Positions 26,074 to 34,955 of a stretch of DNA of 64,000 nucleotides are shown one piece after another. Source of the stretch: Hymenobacter properus (GTDB taxonomy: Bacteria > Bacteroidota > Bacteroidia > Cytophagales > Hymenobacteraceae). The position numbers and the translations under genes were made by a program. Position 1 is the stretch's first letter; the number at the start of each line of letters is the position of its first letter. The DNA is taken from the NCBI RefSeq assembly GCF_015694735.1, contig NZ_JADQDP010000001.1, positions 1,178,001 through 1,242,000 on the forward strand. Reading direction: 5' to 3'. The notes beneath the pieces were generated by a model, which saw nothing but the letters and a program-made list of their open reading frames with translations, was not told where the DNA came from and did not search any database.

Positions 26074-26381
26074 GTGCTTGGCAGCGTTTCAGCGGCCTGA
26101 TTAAAGGCCCATGCCTCGACACACGAAGAACGATGCCACTTTGTCAAATCACTGATTCACAAATTATTAAATTTATAACCAATTAAAGCAGCGCCTAAAA
26201 CGTACGTTTTTGATACACCAACCGTCCGCTTTTGATACAACGCTGCAACACCGCCGGGTTAAAATCATCTATCAGGCGCTGCAAAGGCAATTTTTAGAAT
26301 CTAGTACAATTGTGGCTGGAAATGCGGTGCTTCGCGTCCGCAACGGGCCGCGGGCTTCGATTTGTTTAGCGTTACCGATTC
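26074..26381. other. AT-rich divergent intergenic region, efflux operon / response regulator
   Basis: These 308 bp separate the divergent adaptor and response-regulator genes. The middle (about 26140-26215) is clearly AT-richer than the flanks and ends in a direct-repeat pair listed separately. I searched both strands for a -24/-12 sigma-54 promoter (GG-N10-GC with TGGCA and TTGC) and found none that is convincing. Confidence 0.6.
26201..26240. promoter_or_regulatory. Pair of direct repeats spaced 22 bp, candidate activator binding sites
   Basis: CGTACGTTTTTGATACAC (26201-26218) and CGTCCGCTTTTGATACAA (26223-26240) match at 15 of 18 positions. They start 22 bp apart, about two turns of the helix, so a dimeric regulator could bind both on one face. 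They lie in the divergent region between the efflux operon and its neighbouring NtrC-type regulator gene, where an upstream activating sequence would be expected. Confidence 0.55.
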
Positions 26382-27755
26382 ATGATTCTGAAAAAAGCGC
26401 GCATTTTGGTGGTCGACGACGACACAGACGTGTTGTTTGCCGTGCGCATGCTGCTCAAGCCCGAGGTGCAGGAAGTAGTGACCGAGAAGAACCCCGAGCT
26501 GCTGCTCTCGCTGCTGAGCAAGCAGCGCTTCGATGCCATCTTTCTCGACATGAACTACAAAAGCACCCTCGGCACCGGCAACGAGGGCTTGTATTGGCTG
26601 AGCCGCATCCGCGAAAAAGACCCCAGCGCCACCGTCATCATGATTACGGCCCACGGCGAAATCAGCACGGCCGTGCGCTCCCTCAAGGCCGGCGCCACCG
26701 ATTTTCTGGTGAAGCCCTGGCACAACGCCCAGTTGCTCGAAACCCTGGCCGCGGCTTTAGAGCCCCGCGAGGCCGGCAACGCCCCCAGCGCCCCGCCCGC
26801 GCCCCGCCGCGCGGCCTCTTTTGCCGAGTTTTCCCTGCTCGGCGAATCGGAAGCCATGCAGGAGGTGTTTCACAAAATCGAAAAAGTGGCCCCCACCGAA
26901 GCCAACGTGCTGCTGCTCGGCGAAAACGGTACCGGCAAGGAGCTGGTAGCCAAAGCCCTGCACCAAAAGTCTTTCCGCGCAGCCAAACCCTACGTGACCG
27001 CCGACCTGGCCGCCATGAGCGAGGGCATCTTCGAGAGCGAGCTGTTTGGCCACAAGCGGGGCGCCTTCACCGACGCGCGCGAGGACCGGCAGGGCCGGTT
27101 CACGGCCGCGTCGGGCGGCACGCTGTTTCTGGACGAAATCGGCAACATTTCGCTGGCCCAGCAAGCCAAGCTGCTCACGGCCCTGCAAAACCGGCAGGTG
27201 ATACCGGTGGGCAGCAACGCGCCGGTGCCCATCGACATTCGCTTGATTTCGGCCACCAACGCCCCGCTCTACGAGCTGGCGGCCCGGCAGCAGTTCCGCA
27301 AAGACCTCATTTACCGCCTCAACACCGTCGAAATCACGCTGCCGCCCCTGCGGGCCCGCGGCGATGACGTGCTGCTGCTGGCCCGGCATTTCGCCGGCCT
27401 CTACGCCGCCCGCAACCGCAAACCCACGCCCGCCTTCGAGCCCGCCACCCTGCAAAAACTCAAGCAGCACCCCTGGCCGGGCAATGTGCGCGAGCTGCAG
27501 CACGCCGTGGAGCGGGCAGTCATCCTGACCGAAGGCGAGGTGCTGCGGCCGCAAGATTTCCAGTTTTCGGCCATGGAAAACGTGGCCGCCGGGGCGGCCG
27601 GTGCCGAGGAAGGCCCCTTGCAACTGAGCAAAGTTGAAAAAAACACCATTCTGCGCGTGATTGAGCGCCACAACGGCAACATCACCAAGGCCGCCAAGGA
27701 GCTGGGCCTCACGCGCACTGCCCTCTACCGCCGCCTCGACAAACATGACCTTTAA
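26382..27755 (+). CDS. NtrC-family sigma-54-dependent response regulator
   Basis: This 457-residue protein has a receiver domain (residues about 5-120, ILVVDDDTDVL, phospho-acceptor Asp in AIFLDMNY, conserved Lys in DFLVKPW). A AAA+ domain follows, with Walker A GENGTGKE, ASGGTLFLDEIGN as Walker B, and an R-finger region. The Fis-type helix-turn-helix is at the C-terminus (NITKAAKELGLTRTALYRRL). The sigma-54-contacting GAFTGA loop reads GAFTDA; I recall this Asp form from other Bacteroidota activators, so it may still be functional. The kinase gene overlaps its 3' end by 11 bp. The divergent efflux operon is its probable target. Confidence 0.93.
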   Translation: MILKKARILVVDDDTDVLFAVRMLLKPEVQEVVTEKNPELLLSLLSKQRFDAIFLDMNYKSTLGTGNEGLYWLSRIREKDPSATVIMITAHGEISTAVRSLKAGATDFLVKPWHNAQLLETLAAALEPREAGNAPSAPPAPRRAASFAEFSLLGESEAMQEVFHKIEKVAPTEANVLLLGENGTGKELVAKALHQKSFRAAKPYVTADLAAMSEGIFESELFGHKRGAFTDAREDRQGRFTAASGGTLFLDEIGNISLAQQAKLLTALQNRQVIPVGSNAPVPIDIRLISATNAPLYELAARQQFRKDLIYRLNTVEITLPPLRARGDDVLLLARHFAGLYAARNRKPTPAFEPATLQKLKQHPWPGNVRELQHAVERAVILTEGEVLRPQDFQFSAMENVAAGAAGAEEGPLQLSKVEKNTILRVIERHNGNITKAAKELGLTRTALYRRLDKHDL

Positions 27756-29088
27756 GCGGCTGGAACTTGGCCTGGCGCTGCGCCTGCTGGTGCTTTTTGC
27801 GCTGCTGTATGCGGCCGAACGGCTGTTTGCGCGCGGCCAGTTCGGGCTGCTGGGGCTGGCCGTGTTGCTTCTGGGCCTCGCCGTATGGGAGCTGGGCCGG
27901 CACGTGACCCGGGGCAGTAAGGCCCTGGCCGATTTCATGGCCGGGGTGCAGTACCGTGACTTCTCGCAGCACTACAACGAGGCTCACCCCAACCGCGCCC
28001 TGCGGCCCCTACACGCGGTGTTCAACCAGCTCAGCGCCACTTACCGGCAGCTCAGCGCCGAGCGGGAAGCCCAGTTCACCTACCTGCAAACCGTGTTGCA
28101 GCTCATCGACACGGGCATTATTTCCTACGACGCCGACGGGCAGGTCGAATCCATCAACGAGTCGTTCAAGCGCACCCTGGAACTGCCCTACCTCCGGCAC
28201 ATGAGCACGCTGCAAAAGCGGCTGCCAGCGCTCTACGAAGCCATTGGCCAGCTCCGGTCGGGCGCGGCCACGGTGGTGAAGCTGACCGTGGGCCGCAAGG
28301 CGGTGCAGCTGCTGCTTTCGGCCACCACCTTCCGCCTGCAGGGCCGGGAGTTTACGCTGGTGGCCTTCAAAAACGTGAGCCACGCGCTGGAAGAAAACGA
28401 AACCGAAGCCTGGCAGAAGCTGCTGCGCGTGATGACCCACGAAATCATGAATTCGGTGGCCCCCATTGCCTCGCTGGCCGACACGCTGCGGCGCGACCTG
28501 GGCCGCGAGCTGGAGCTGGCGCCCGCTGCCGTGCGCGCCACCCTGGAGGATGTGGTGGAAGGCGTGGGCATTATTCAGCACCGCAGCGAGGGCCTGCTGC
28601 AGTTTGCGCAGGTTTACCGCGACTTCAGCACCATCAGCGCCCCTCAGCTCACCACCGTGTACGTGCAGGAGCTATTCGATAGCATCCGGGGGTTGATGAC
28701 GACCCAGTTGGCCGAAAAGGGCATTGAGCTCCTGACCACGGTGGAGCCCCACGACCTGTGTATGCAAGCCGACTCACGCCTGATGGAGCAGGTGCTCATC
28801 AACCTTGTGCTCAACGCGGCCTACGCGGTGCGCCTCAGCCCCCAGCCCCGCATTCAGCTGCTGGCTCGCCACTTGGCGGAGGGCCAGGTAGGGCTGGAAG
28901 TAGCCGACAATGGCACTGGCATCGCGCCCGACGTATTGGACAGCATCTTCATTCCTTTCTTCACCACGCGCAAAGGCGGCACGGGCATCGGCCTGAGCCT
29001 GGCCAAGCAGATTATGCACTTGCATGGCGGGAGCATCAAGGTGCAAACCGCCCTGGAAGCAGGCACTACGTTTCTGTTGGAAATGTAG
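27745..29088 (+). CDS. Membrane sensor histidine kinase
   Basis: The 447-residue partner kinase has two N-terminal hydrophobic helices (residues about 8-50), a linker, a PAS-like segment (LQLIDTGIISYDADGQVESI), the H-box VMTHEIMNSVAPIASLAD, N-box NLVLNAAYAVR, G1 VADNGTGIAP, F-box FFTTRKGGTGIGL and G2 SLAKQIMHLHGG. The small loop between the helices leaves little periplasmic sensor, so it may sense membrane or cytosolic signals. The start at 27745 (MTFKRLE) overlaps the response regulator by 11 bp, coupling the pair. Confidence 0.92.
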   Translation: MTFKRLELGLALRLLVLFALLYAAERLFARGQFGLLGLAVLLLGLAVWELGRHVTRGSKALADFMAGVQYRDFSQHYNEAHPNRALRPLHAVFNQLSATYRQLSAEREAQFTYLQTVLQLIDTGIISYDADGQVESINESFKRTLELPYLRHMSTLQKRLPALYEAIGQLRSGAATVVKLTVGRKAVQLLLSATTFRLQGREFTLVAFKNVSHALEENETEAWQKLLRVMTHEIMNSVAPIASLADTLRRDLGRELELAPAAVRATLEDVVEGVGIIQHRSEGLLQFAQVYRDFSTISAPQLTTVYVQELFDSIRGLMTTQLAEKGIELLTTVEPHDLCMQADSRLMEQVLINLVLNAAYAVRLSPQPRIQLLARHLAEGQVGLEVADNGTGIAPDVLDSIFIPFFTTRKGGTGIGLSLAKQIMHLHGGSIKVQTALEAGTTFLLEM

Positions 29089-29120
29089 TGCCCTCTCGCC
29101 CAATGGTGCAGGGCGGCGGC

Positions 29121-32100
29121 TTATTCTTTGGCCTGCACCACTGCGTAGTTGTCGGTCAGTTTCCAATCCACCAACAGATTGCGGGGGTCAATACCAACCT
29201 TAGCAGGCTGGTCAGGTACCGTCACCACGATGGTTTGCTTGCCGGATGCGATGAGGTACTTTTGGCGGTAGAGCGGCTTGCCTACTTCCTTGCCCGCTTC
29301 AGCGGGTGCGAAGACGCCAATTTCCACCCATTCCTTCATCGGTAGCTTGGTCTCGGCCCCCAAGCTATCCACCGCCAGCTTGTTGGCCTTCACAGTGAAC
29401 GTCAGCTGCCAGGCGCCCGTTTTAATTTTTTGGGCGCGGGCGCTTTCCGCCGCAAGCTCCCAAAAGGTGTTGACCTGGAACAGGTCGCGCAACAAGGGTT
29501 TAACCGAGTCCGGCGTTGCCGCCTGCAGCTCGTGGTAGAGGTCGAGCGAAGTGGGCCGGGGCAGCGTGCCGGGGCGGTGCTTCGCCAGCAGCTGCCTCAG
29601 CGCCCCGTTCACTCGGTCTCGGCCTATGTATTGGCTCAGGGCGTACAGGGCCAGGGGGCCTTTGCGGTAGTTTTGGTACCAGTCGTCGGCCTGCAGCAGC
29701 GGCTTGGCGGCCCGGGTGCGCGGGGTTTCGTTTTCTTCCCGCAGAAAACCCAGCAGCGCCTGCAGGTGTTCGGCGCCGTACTTATCCTCCAACACGCCCA
29801 TGGCCGAGTACCACGCCAGGCTTTCGGTAATAAGGCCGGCGCCCTCCACATAGGCTTGCTTGAGCTGGTTGCCCCACCACTGGTGCGCTATTTCGTGTGC
29901 TACCACGGCCGTCACCAGGTCGAAGCCCCGCTCGTCGGCTTTGGGGTTGAGGAGGAAAAAGCCCTCTTCCGTGGTGATGTTGATGGGCGCGGCGTGGTTG
30001 CCAAAATCATTGCTTGAATGGGCCACAAACCGCAGCTGACGGTGCGGGTAGGGCCCAAACTGCCGGGTGTAATAGTCCAGCGAAGCCTGGGCACTGCGGA
30101 CCATACGAGCCGGGTTTTCGGTCAGCCCCCGGGGGTAGTAAACCTGAATGGCAACGTCCTGCCCGCCGGCCGTCGGATTGTGCCATTTCCCCTCATGCAA
30201 CGCGTAGCGCGCCGAGAAAAAAGCGTACTCGTTGCGGATGGGCGCCTCCGAAGCGTAATGGAAGTAGCGGCGGCCGGCTTTGGTCCAGCTCCGGCGCAGG
30301 GTGCCCGGTGCCACCACGGTTTGGTCGGCGTCGGTGCCCACGGTGGCTTCGAAGCGGATTTGTTCAGGGAATGGGGCATACTGCCGGGCCGCCACATCAT
30401 AGAGCGATGCCGTGGCGGGCCGGGGCGGCAAGCCATACGCTTTGCGGGCGCCCGCCTCGTCCAGCTCCCGGTAGGGCTGGTAGCCGATGGTGGGCAGCCA
30501 CTCCAGGTTCCGGAAGGAGCTGGCGTTTGCCGTTATCTGCGCATCGGCGCCGTCGTTGGAAAAGCCCACCGCTTTGTGCGCCACTTCAAAGCGCAGGCGC
30601 AACGAATCGCCGGGCGCCAAGGGCTTGCTCAACGCGTACAGGCGCTGGCCAAGCTCCTCGTCCACGAGCACGGCCTTGGCGGGCAGGCTGAAGGCAACGG
30701 CGCTGGTTGCGACGTCGGCAGTACCAGCGGCCAGCAGCACCGAGTCAATGGGTACCCGGTTGTTGTTTACCAGCAGGTAGGTGCCCTGTATCTGCACCGT
30801 GCCCAGCTTGGGGTACATTTCTACCCCGAGAGTTACGCCGGTCAGCAAGGGTTGGGGCATGCTTTGGTACCGACGGAACCGCTGCTCGTAGGCTGCCCGT
30901 TGCGCGGCGGCGGCCGCGGAGTTGGTATAGGCATGCCGCACGTTGGTGTTGTAGAAAATATACCCTCCCAGCCCCAAAATGCCGACTGCTGCCCCCGCCG
31001 CTACCCCGGCCACAGCCCCCCTGAAGCGCCGACGCGCCAATTGGAACCGGGAAATAACGCCGGCATCGCGGCTGCGCACCCAGAACAGCACCGCCACCAC
31101 CCCTAGCAACAGAGCCCACGCCGCCCAGTAGCTCTTAAACCACAGCCAGGGCGCTACCGACGGGCCAAAGCCCGCTAGGTCGGAATAGGTCCAGCCTGGG
31201 CTGGCGGCATAAATGAGCAGCTTATGCTCGATGCCCAGTTTCGGGGCAAAGCAGAGGCAGCCGTAAAGCAGGAGCGCCACCAGGTGCCCGACGAACTTCT
31301 GATTCACCAGCACGTGCACGGCCAGCGCCAACAGGGGAAAGAGCAGGCAATCGAGCAGGTGCAGCCCGAACAAAACCTGCACGTATAGCCACAGTTCGGG
31401 CCTGAACCCACCCATAGCTACCTGCACGCCCATGCCGGCCACCAGCAGGAAAGCCAGCCAGCTCACCAGCACCAGCACAAGTGCCAGGTACCGACTCAAA
31501 AACTGCACCCATTCCGGCACCGGCGCGGCATTAGAAATCTCATTTAGCCCGGTTTCCCGCTCGCGCCACACCAGCTCCCCGGCGTAGAAAATGGTGAGCA
31601 GGCCGACGACAATCCAGAACTTGTCGGGCTGCGTGATGGGCGCCGTCAGGTAGTCTATTACAAAGTCGGTGCGGGGCAGCAAGGGCACACCCCGAGCCTT
31701 CAGGTTGCCGGGCGAGGCCACGCACATCACCAAAGCCAGCAAGCCCAGCAGCGGCAAGCCCGCCTTGCTTGTAGCGAGCTGCCGAAAGGCCTGGCCAGTG
31801 AGCAAGCGCAGCTGCTGCAGCCACGTAGCCACCCCAAACGTTCCCCGAGGCTGCGGCTGCCCGGCTCCCCAGCTGAGGGCTTCCTGGGCCGGCCCGTTCG
31901 CCTGGGACTGTTCCGCGAGCTTCCGCTTTTGGCGGCTTTCGGGCAACACAAGCTGAAACCGAAAGTAAGTAAAGGCCAGCGAGCCCAGTGCGATGCCAAG
32001 CCACAACAGCCGGTTGACGAGAAAAGCGTCTTCCAGCAGCACGAGGCGCGCATTCAGCTCCAGCGGGCTCCATTTGGACATCAGGCCCATCACCGGGGTA

Positions 32101-32732
32101 AACGCCATGGGGTCGACCAGATTTCCCCATTGCCCCTCGTGCTGCAGCACCTGCCCAACCACGTAGGCCGCTACAAACAGCACCGCCCCGCCCAGGTAGC
32201 TCCCCATGGCCCGGCGGCTGAGGGCAGCTACCGAAAATTGAATGGCCGTGGCGATAAACGCATTGGGCAGCACGATAAAGAAAAAGGCCGTGAGGTAGGG
32301 TGCCCCGCGAAATGGCCCCAGCAGCTCGGGCTCGATGCCGGAGGCATGCATGGCCAACAGCAGCCCCGCCGGCACCGCCAGCAGCACCAGCACATTGAGG
32401 GCCAGGGCCGCCAGCAGCCGCCCGCCCAGGTAGTCGGCTTTGCGGGTGGCGGCCGTATAGGTGAGCAAGTGCATGCGCGTCTGCACGTCGCGGGCGGCGG
32501 CGTCGCCGGCCACCGAGGCTCCTATCAGCAGCCAAAACACGCTGCACAACACCGCCACCGTGGCAATGACCACGGGCGCATTGACCTTAAAATACCCTTC
32601 CTGCGCATCCGACAGGTAATTGGCCGTGACTATCAGAAAGGCAATGGTTCCTATTACCCCAAAGTAGAGCCAGGTGGCGGGCCGGTGCAGCTGGTAGCCA
32701 AATTCCAGCGCGAAAATTCGTTGGAGCTTCAT
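29121..32732 (-). CDS. ABC transporter permease fused to M1-family zinc metallopeptidase
   Basis: This 1203-residue fusion has an N-terminal half (residues 1 to about 600) of roughly 12-13 membrane helices, like ABC-2-type permeases. The C-terminal half is an M1 gluzincin domain with zinc motif VAHEIAHQWWGNQ (His946, Glu947, His950) and TESLAWY supplying a further Glu (about 970). The domain should face the periplasm. The same combination is known in Bacteroidota as ABC permease/M1 family aminopeptidase, but its substrate is not established. I do not see a GAMEN motif. The ATPase gene overlaps its start by 4 bp. Confidence 0.9.
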   Translation of the reverse strand: MKLQRIFALEFGYQLHRPATWLYFGVIGTIAFLIVTANYLSDAQEGYFKVNAPVVIATVAVLCSVFWLLIGASVAGDAAARDVQTRMHLLTYTAATRKADYLGGRLLAALALNVLVLLAVPAGLLLAMHASGIEPELLGPFRGAPYLTAFFFIVLPNAFIATAIQFSVAALSRRAMGSYLGGAVLFVAAYVVGQVLQHEGQWGNLVDPMAFTPVMGLMSKWSPLELNARLVLLEDAFLVNRLLWLGIALGSLAFTYFRFQLVLPESRQKRKLAEQSQANGPAQEALSWGAGQPQPRGTFGVATWLQQLRLLTGQAFRQLATSKAGLPLLGLLALVMCVASPGNLKARGVPLLPRTDFVIDYLTAPITQPDKFWIVVGLLTIFYAGELVWRERETGLNEISNAAPVPEWVQFLSRYLALVLVLVSWLAFLLVAGMGVQVAMGGFRPELWLYVQVLFGLHLLDCLLFPLLALAVHVLVNQKFVGHLVALLLYGCLCFAPKLGIEHKLLIYAASPGWTYSDLAGFGPSVAPWLWFKSYWAAWALLLGVVAVLFWVRSRDAGVISRFQLARRRFRGAVAGVAAGAAVGILGLGGYIFYNTNVRHAYTNSAAAAAQRAAYEQRFRRYQSMPQPLLTGVTLGVEMYPKLGTVQIQGTYLLVNNNRVPIDSVLLAAGTADVATSAVAFSLPAKAVLVDEELGQRLYALSKPLAPGDSLRLRFEVAHKAVGFSNDGADAQITANASSFRNLEWLPTIGYQPYRELDEAGARKAYGLPPRPATASLYDVAARQYAPFPEQIRFEATVGTDADQTVVAPGTLRRSWTKAGRRYFHYASEAPIRNEYAFFSARYALHEGKWHNPTAGGQDVAIQVYYPRGLTENPARMVRSAQASLDYYTRQFGPYPHRQLRFVAHSSNDFGNHAAPINITTEEGFFLLNPKADERGFDLVTAVVAHEIAHQWWGNQLKQAYVEGAGLITESLAWYSAMGVLEDKYGAEHLQALLGFLREENETPRTRAAKPLLQADDWYQNYRKGPLALYALSQYIGRDRVNGALRQLLAKHRPGTLPRPTSLDLYHELQAATPDSVKPLLRDLFQVNTFWELAAESARAQKIKTGAWQLTFTVKANKLAVDSLGAETKLPMKEWVEIGVFAPAEAGKEVGKPLYRQKYLIASGKQTIVVTVPDQPAKVGIDPRNLLVDWKLTDNYAVVQAKE

Positions 32733-33661
32733 TGCGCTGCCTCCTCCGCTTTGCGTTGCTGCTGGGCCGGGCCCAGGCAGCCCGTCAGGGCGCTGAAGTA
32801 CACATCTTCCAGGTCCGGCTGCACCGGTTCAAACCCCGGGCCGGGCCGCTCCTCGCTGTGCACGTGCACCAGGGTGCGGCCACTGAGCATTTTGGCTGAA
32901 ATGACGCGGTGCTCCTGCTCCAGCGCCGGCAGGGCGTGTTTATCAGTCAGCTGGCGCCAGATGCGGCCGTTGAGGGCCGCCACGGCACCCAGCGGCGAGG
33001 CCTCCAGCAAAATTCGTCCTTTGTTGATGATGGCCATGTTGGTGCACAGCTCCGCCACATCGGCCACAATGTGCGTGGAGAGAATCACGATGCTGTTTTC
33101 GCCCAATTCGCTGAGCAAATTGAGGAAGCGCACCCGCTCGGCGGGGTCGAGGCCGGCGGTGGGCTCGTCTACTATCAGCAGGCGCGGGTTGCCCAGCAGG
33201 GCCACGGCCACGCCAAAGCGCTGGCGCATGCCGCCGGAGTAGCCGCCCAGCTTCTGCTGGCGCTTGTCCCACAGGTTGGTTTGCCGGAACAGGGCCTCGG
33301 TGGTGGCCCGGCGCTGCGCCCGGTCGGTCAGGCCCTTGAGCACCGCGAAATAGTCGAGCAGCTCCTCGGCGCTGGCCTTGGGGTACACGCCAAATTCCTG
33401 GGGCAGGTAGCCCAGGGTTTGGCGCACGGCGTCCTTCTGGTTCAGCACGTCGATGTCGCCCAGCAGCAGCTGCCCGGCATCGGGTTCCTGCAGCGTGGCC
33501 AGCGTGCGCATGAGGGTTGATTTGCCGGCGCCGTTGGGGCCCAGCAGGCCGTACATGCCGGGCGGAATGTCCAACGACACATTCTCCAACGCCTGCACGC
33601 CATTCGCATATTTTTTCGAGACGTTGCGAATGGAAAGGCGCAACGAGTGAGGCTTTGTCAT
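32729..33661 (-). CDS. ABC transporter ATP-binding protein
   Basis: This 310-residue ATPase has Walker A GPNGAGKST, Q-loop YLPQEFGVYPKAS, signature GGYSGGMRQRFGVAVAL, Walker B LLIVDEPTAGLDP and H-loop ILSTHIVADV. The C-terminal extension of about 90 residues ends in LEDVYFSALTG, as in CcmA/NatA-type exporters. The start at 33661 (MTKPHS) is chosen over 33745 because the earlier part is arginine-rich with no conservation. It overlaps the permease/M1 gene by 4 bp and forms one transporter with it; the LytS/LytTR pair diverges from it. Confidence 0.93.
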   Translation of the reverse strand: MTKPHSLRLSIRNVSKKYANGVQALENVSLDIPPGMYGLLGPNGAGKSTLMRTLATLQEPDAGQLLLGDIDVLNQKDAVRQTLGYLPQEFGVYPKASAEELLDYFAVLKGLTDRAQRRATTEALFRQTNLWDKRQQKLGGYSGGMRQRFGVAVALLGNPRLLIVDEPTAGLDPAERVRFLNLLSELGENSIVILSTHIVADVAELCTNMAIINKGRILLEASPLGAVAALNGRIWRQLTDKHALPALEQEHRVISAKMLSGRTLVHVHSEERPGPGFEPVQPDLEDVYFSALTGCLGPAQQQRKAEEAAQ

Positions 33662-33920
33662 AGCTGATTTGCTTCGGTGTTTTGGGTGGCCTGAGGGCTG
33701 CAAGCACCCCAGCCGGGGCCTTTTCCTCATTTTGGGTCGAAGCAAGGCTGGCCGGCTGGGAAAGCGAAAAGCGTTATGCTAATGCCGTGAACCGCTCTAC
33801 CAAGTGCGGCTTTGCTGCCGCCAAAGCACTGGCCGGCTACATTTCCCTTTTCGTAGAGGGAGAGCAGCAGCTGGTATAAAGCGGTGCGCCGGCCAGGCCC
33901 GAACGAAACACCTTTGCTTC

Positions 33921-34955
33921 ATGGACCGCATCAAGAAAATCTTCCGGCTGATTCACGTATCCCTCTGGGCGCTGTTCACGCTGCTGGTCGTGCTGCAGCT
34001 GCGAGGGGAAACAAACCCTCATTGGCTGACGCTCACCGTGGGGGTGGTGGCCTCCGCTACGGGAGTGTTCTACAGCCATTTCTACCTGCTTACCCACTAC
34101 ACTGGTACGCGAAAAGGCTATTGGCTGCGGCTGGCGGCCATTTGGCTGATTGGGCCGCTGCCCTTTTTGCTTTTTCACTATAAGGATTTCAGTTTATCGA
34201 ACCCCTTTATCGGGTACTATTGCATGACACTGGTCACGCTGGTGCCCATTTTCATCTTCCTGGGTTGGCTGGCGCGGGTCACCGAGACGCTGGTCATTAA
34301 CACCATCAAAAAAGAGCAGCTCGAGAAGCAGGCCGTGGAGGCCGAGCTGTACTACTTGAAGTCGCAAATCAACCCGCACTTCCTGTTCAACACCCTCAAC
34401 AACATTCACACGCTGGTGTACAAGCAAGCCCCGGCTGCCCCGGAGGCGGTGATGCACCTGGCCTCGCTCATGCGCTACATGATTTACGAGTCTAACGCGG
34501 CCACCGTGCCGCTGGCCCGGGAGCTGGACTATCTGCGCGACTACGTGAGCCTGCAGCAGCTTCGCTATAAAAACAGCCCCATAGTTGACCTGCAGATTAG
34601 TGGCAACGCCACGGCCTGCCGCATTGCCCCCCTGCTGTTCATCCACCTGCTCGAAAACGCCTACAAGCATAGCCCCGCCCGCCTCGAGCCCGGCGACCTG
34701 AAAGTGTGCGTGGCGGTGCAGGAAGACACGCTGACTTTCAGCGTGCAAAACCCCATCGGCCAGCAGGCCACCAGCCCCCTGGAAGGCCCCGGCGGCATCG
34801 GGTTGCCGAATGTTCGGAAAAGGCTGGCGCTGTTGTATCCGGAGCAACATTCGCTCACCATTCAGAACACCGGCCACACCTTTACGGTCAATCTGACCAT
34901 CCACGGCCTGCACGCCCCGGCTCATGAAAGAAAAGCTCAGCTGCTACATCATTGA
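33921..34955 (+). CDS. LytS/YehU-type sensor histidine kinase
   Basis: This 344-residue kinase has four hydrophobic helices (residues about 8-130), a short coiled coil (IKKEQLEKQAVEAELYYLKS), and the His-kinase motif SQINPHFLFNTLNNIHTLVY, whose histidine is the phospho-acceptor. An HATPase with LLENAYKHS and GGIGLPNVRKRL follows. The start at 33921 (MDRIKK) is chosen; a CCTTTG a few bases upstream may be the 3' part of a -7 promoter box, giving a very short leader. The response regulator overlaps by 32 bp. Confidence 0.92.
   Translation: MDRIKKIFRLIHVSLWALFTLLVVLQLRGETNPHWLTLTVGVVASATGVFYSHFYLLTHYTGTRKGYWLRLAAIWLIGPLPFLLFHYKDFSLSNPFIGYYCMTLVTLVPIFIFLGWLARVTETLVINTIKKEQLEKQAVEAELYYLKSQINPHFLFNTLNNIHTLVYKQAPAAPEAVMHLASLMRYMIYESNAATVPLARELDYLRDYVSLQQLRYKNSPIVDLQISGNATACRIAPLLFIHLLENAYKHSPARLEPGDLKVCVAVQEDTLTFSVQNPIGQQATSPLEGPGGIGLPNVRKRLALLYPEQHSLTIQNTGHTFTVNLTIHGLHAPAHERKAQLLHH

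Noticed and set aside
26241..26256. GG-N10-GC pattern on the minus strand as a sigma-54 promoter for the efflux operon
   Set aside because: Only the GG and GC dinucleotides fit; TGGCA and TTGC are poor, and the site would be upstream of the direct repeats with respect to the operon, the wrong order for activator sites.
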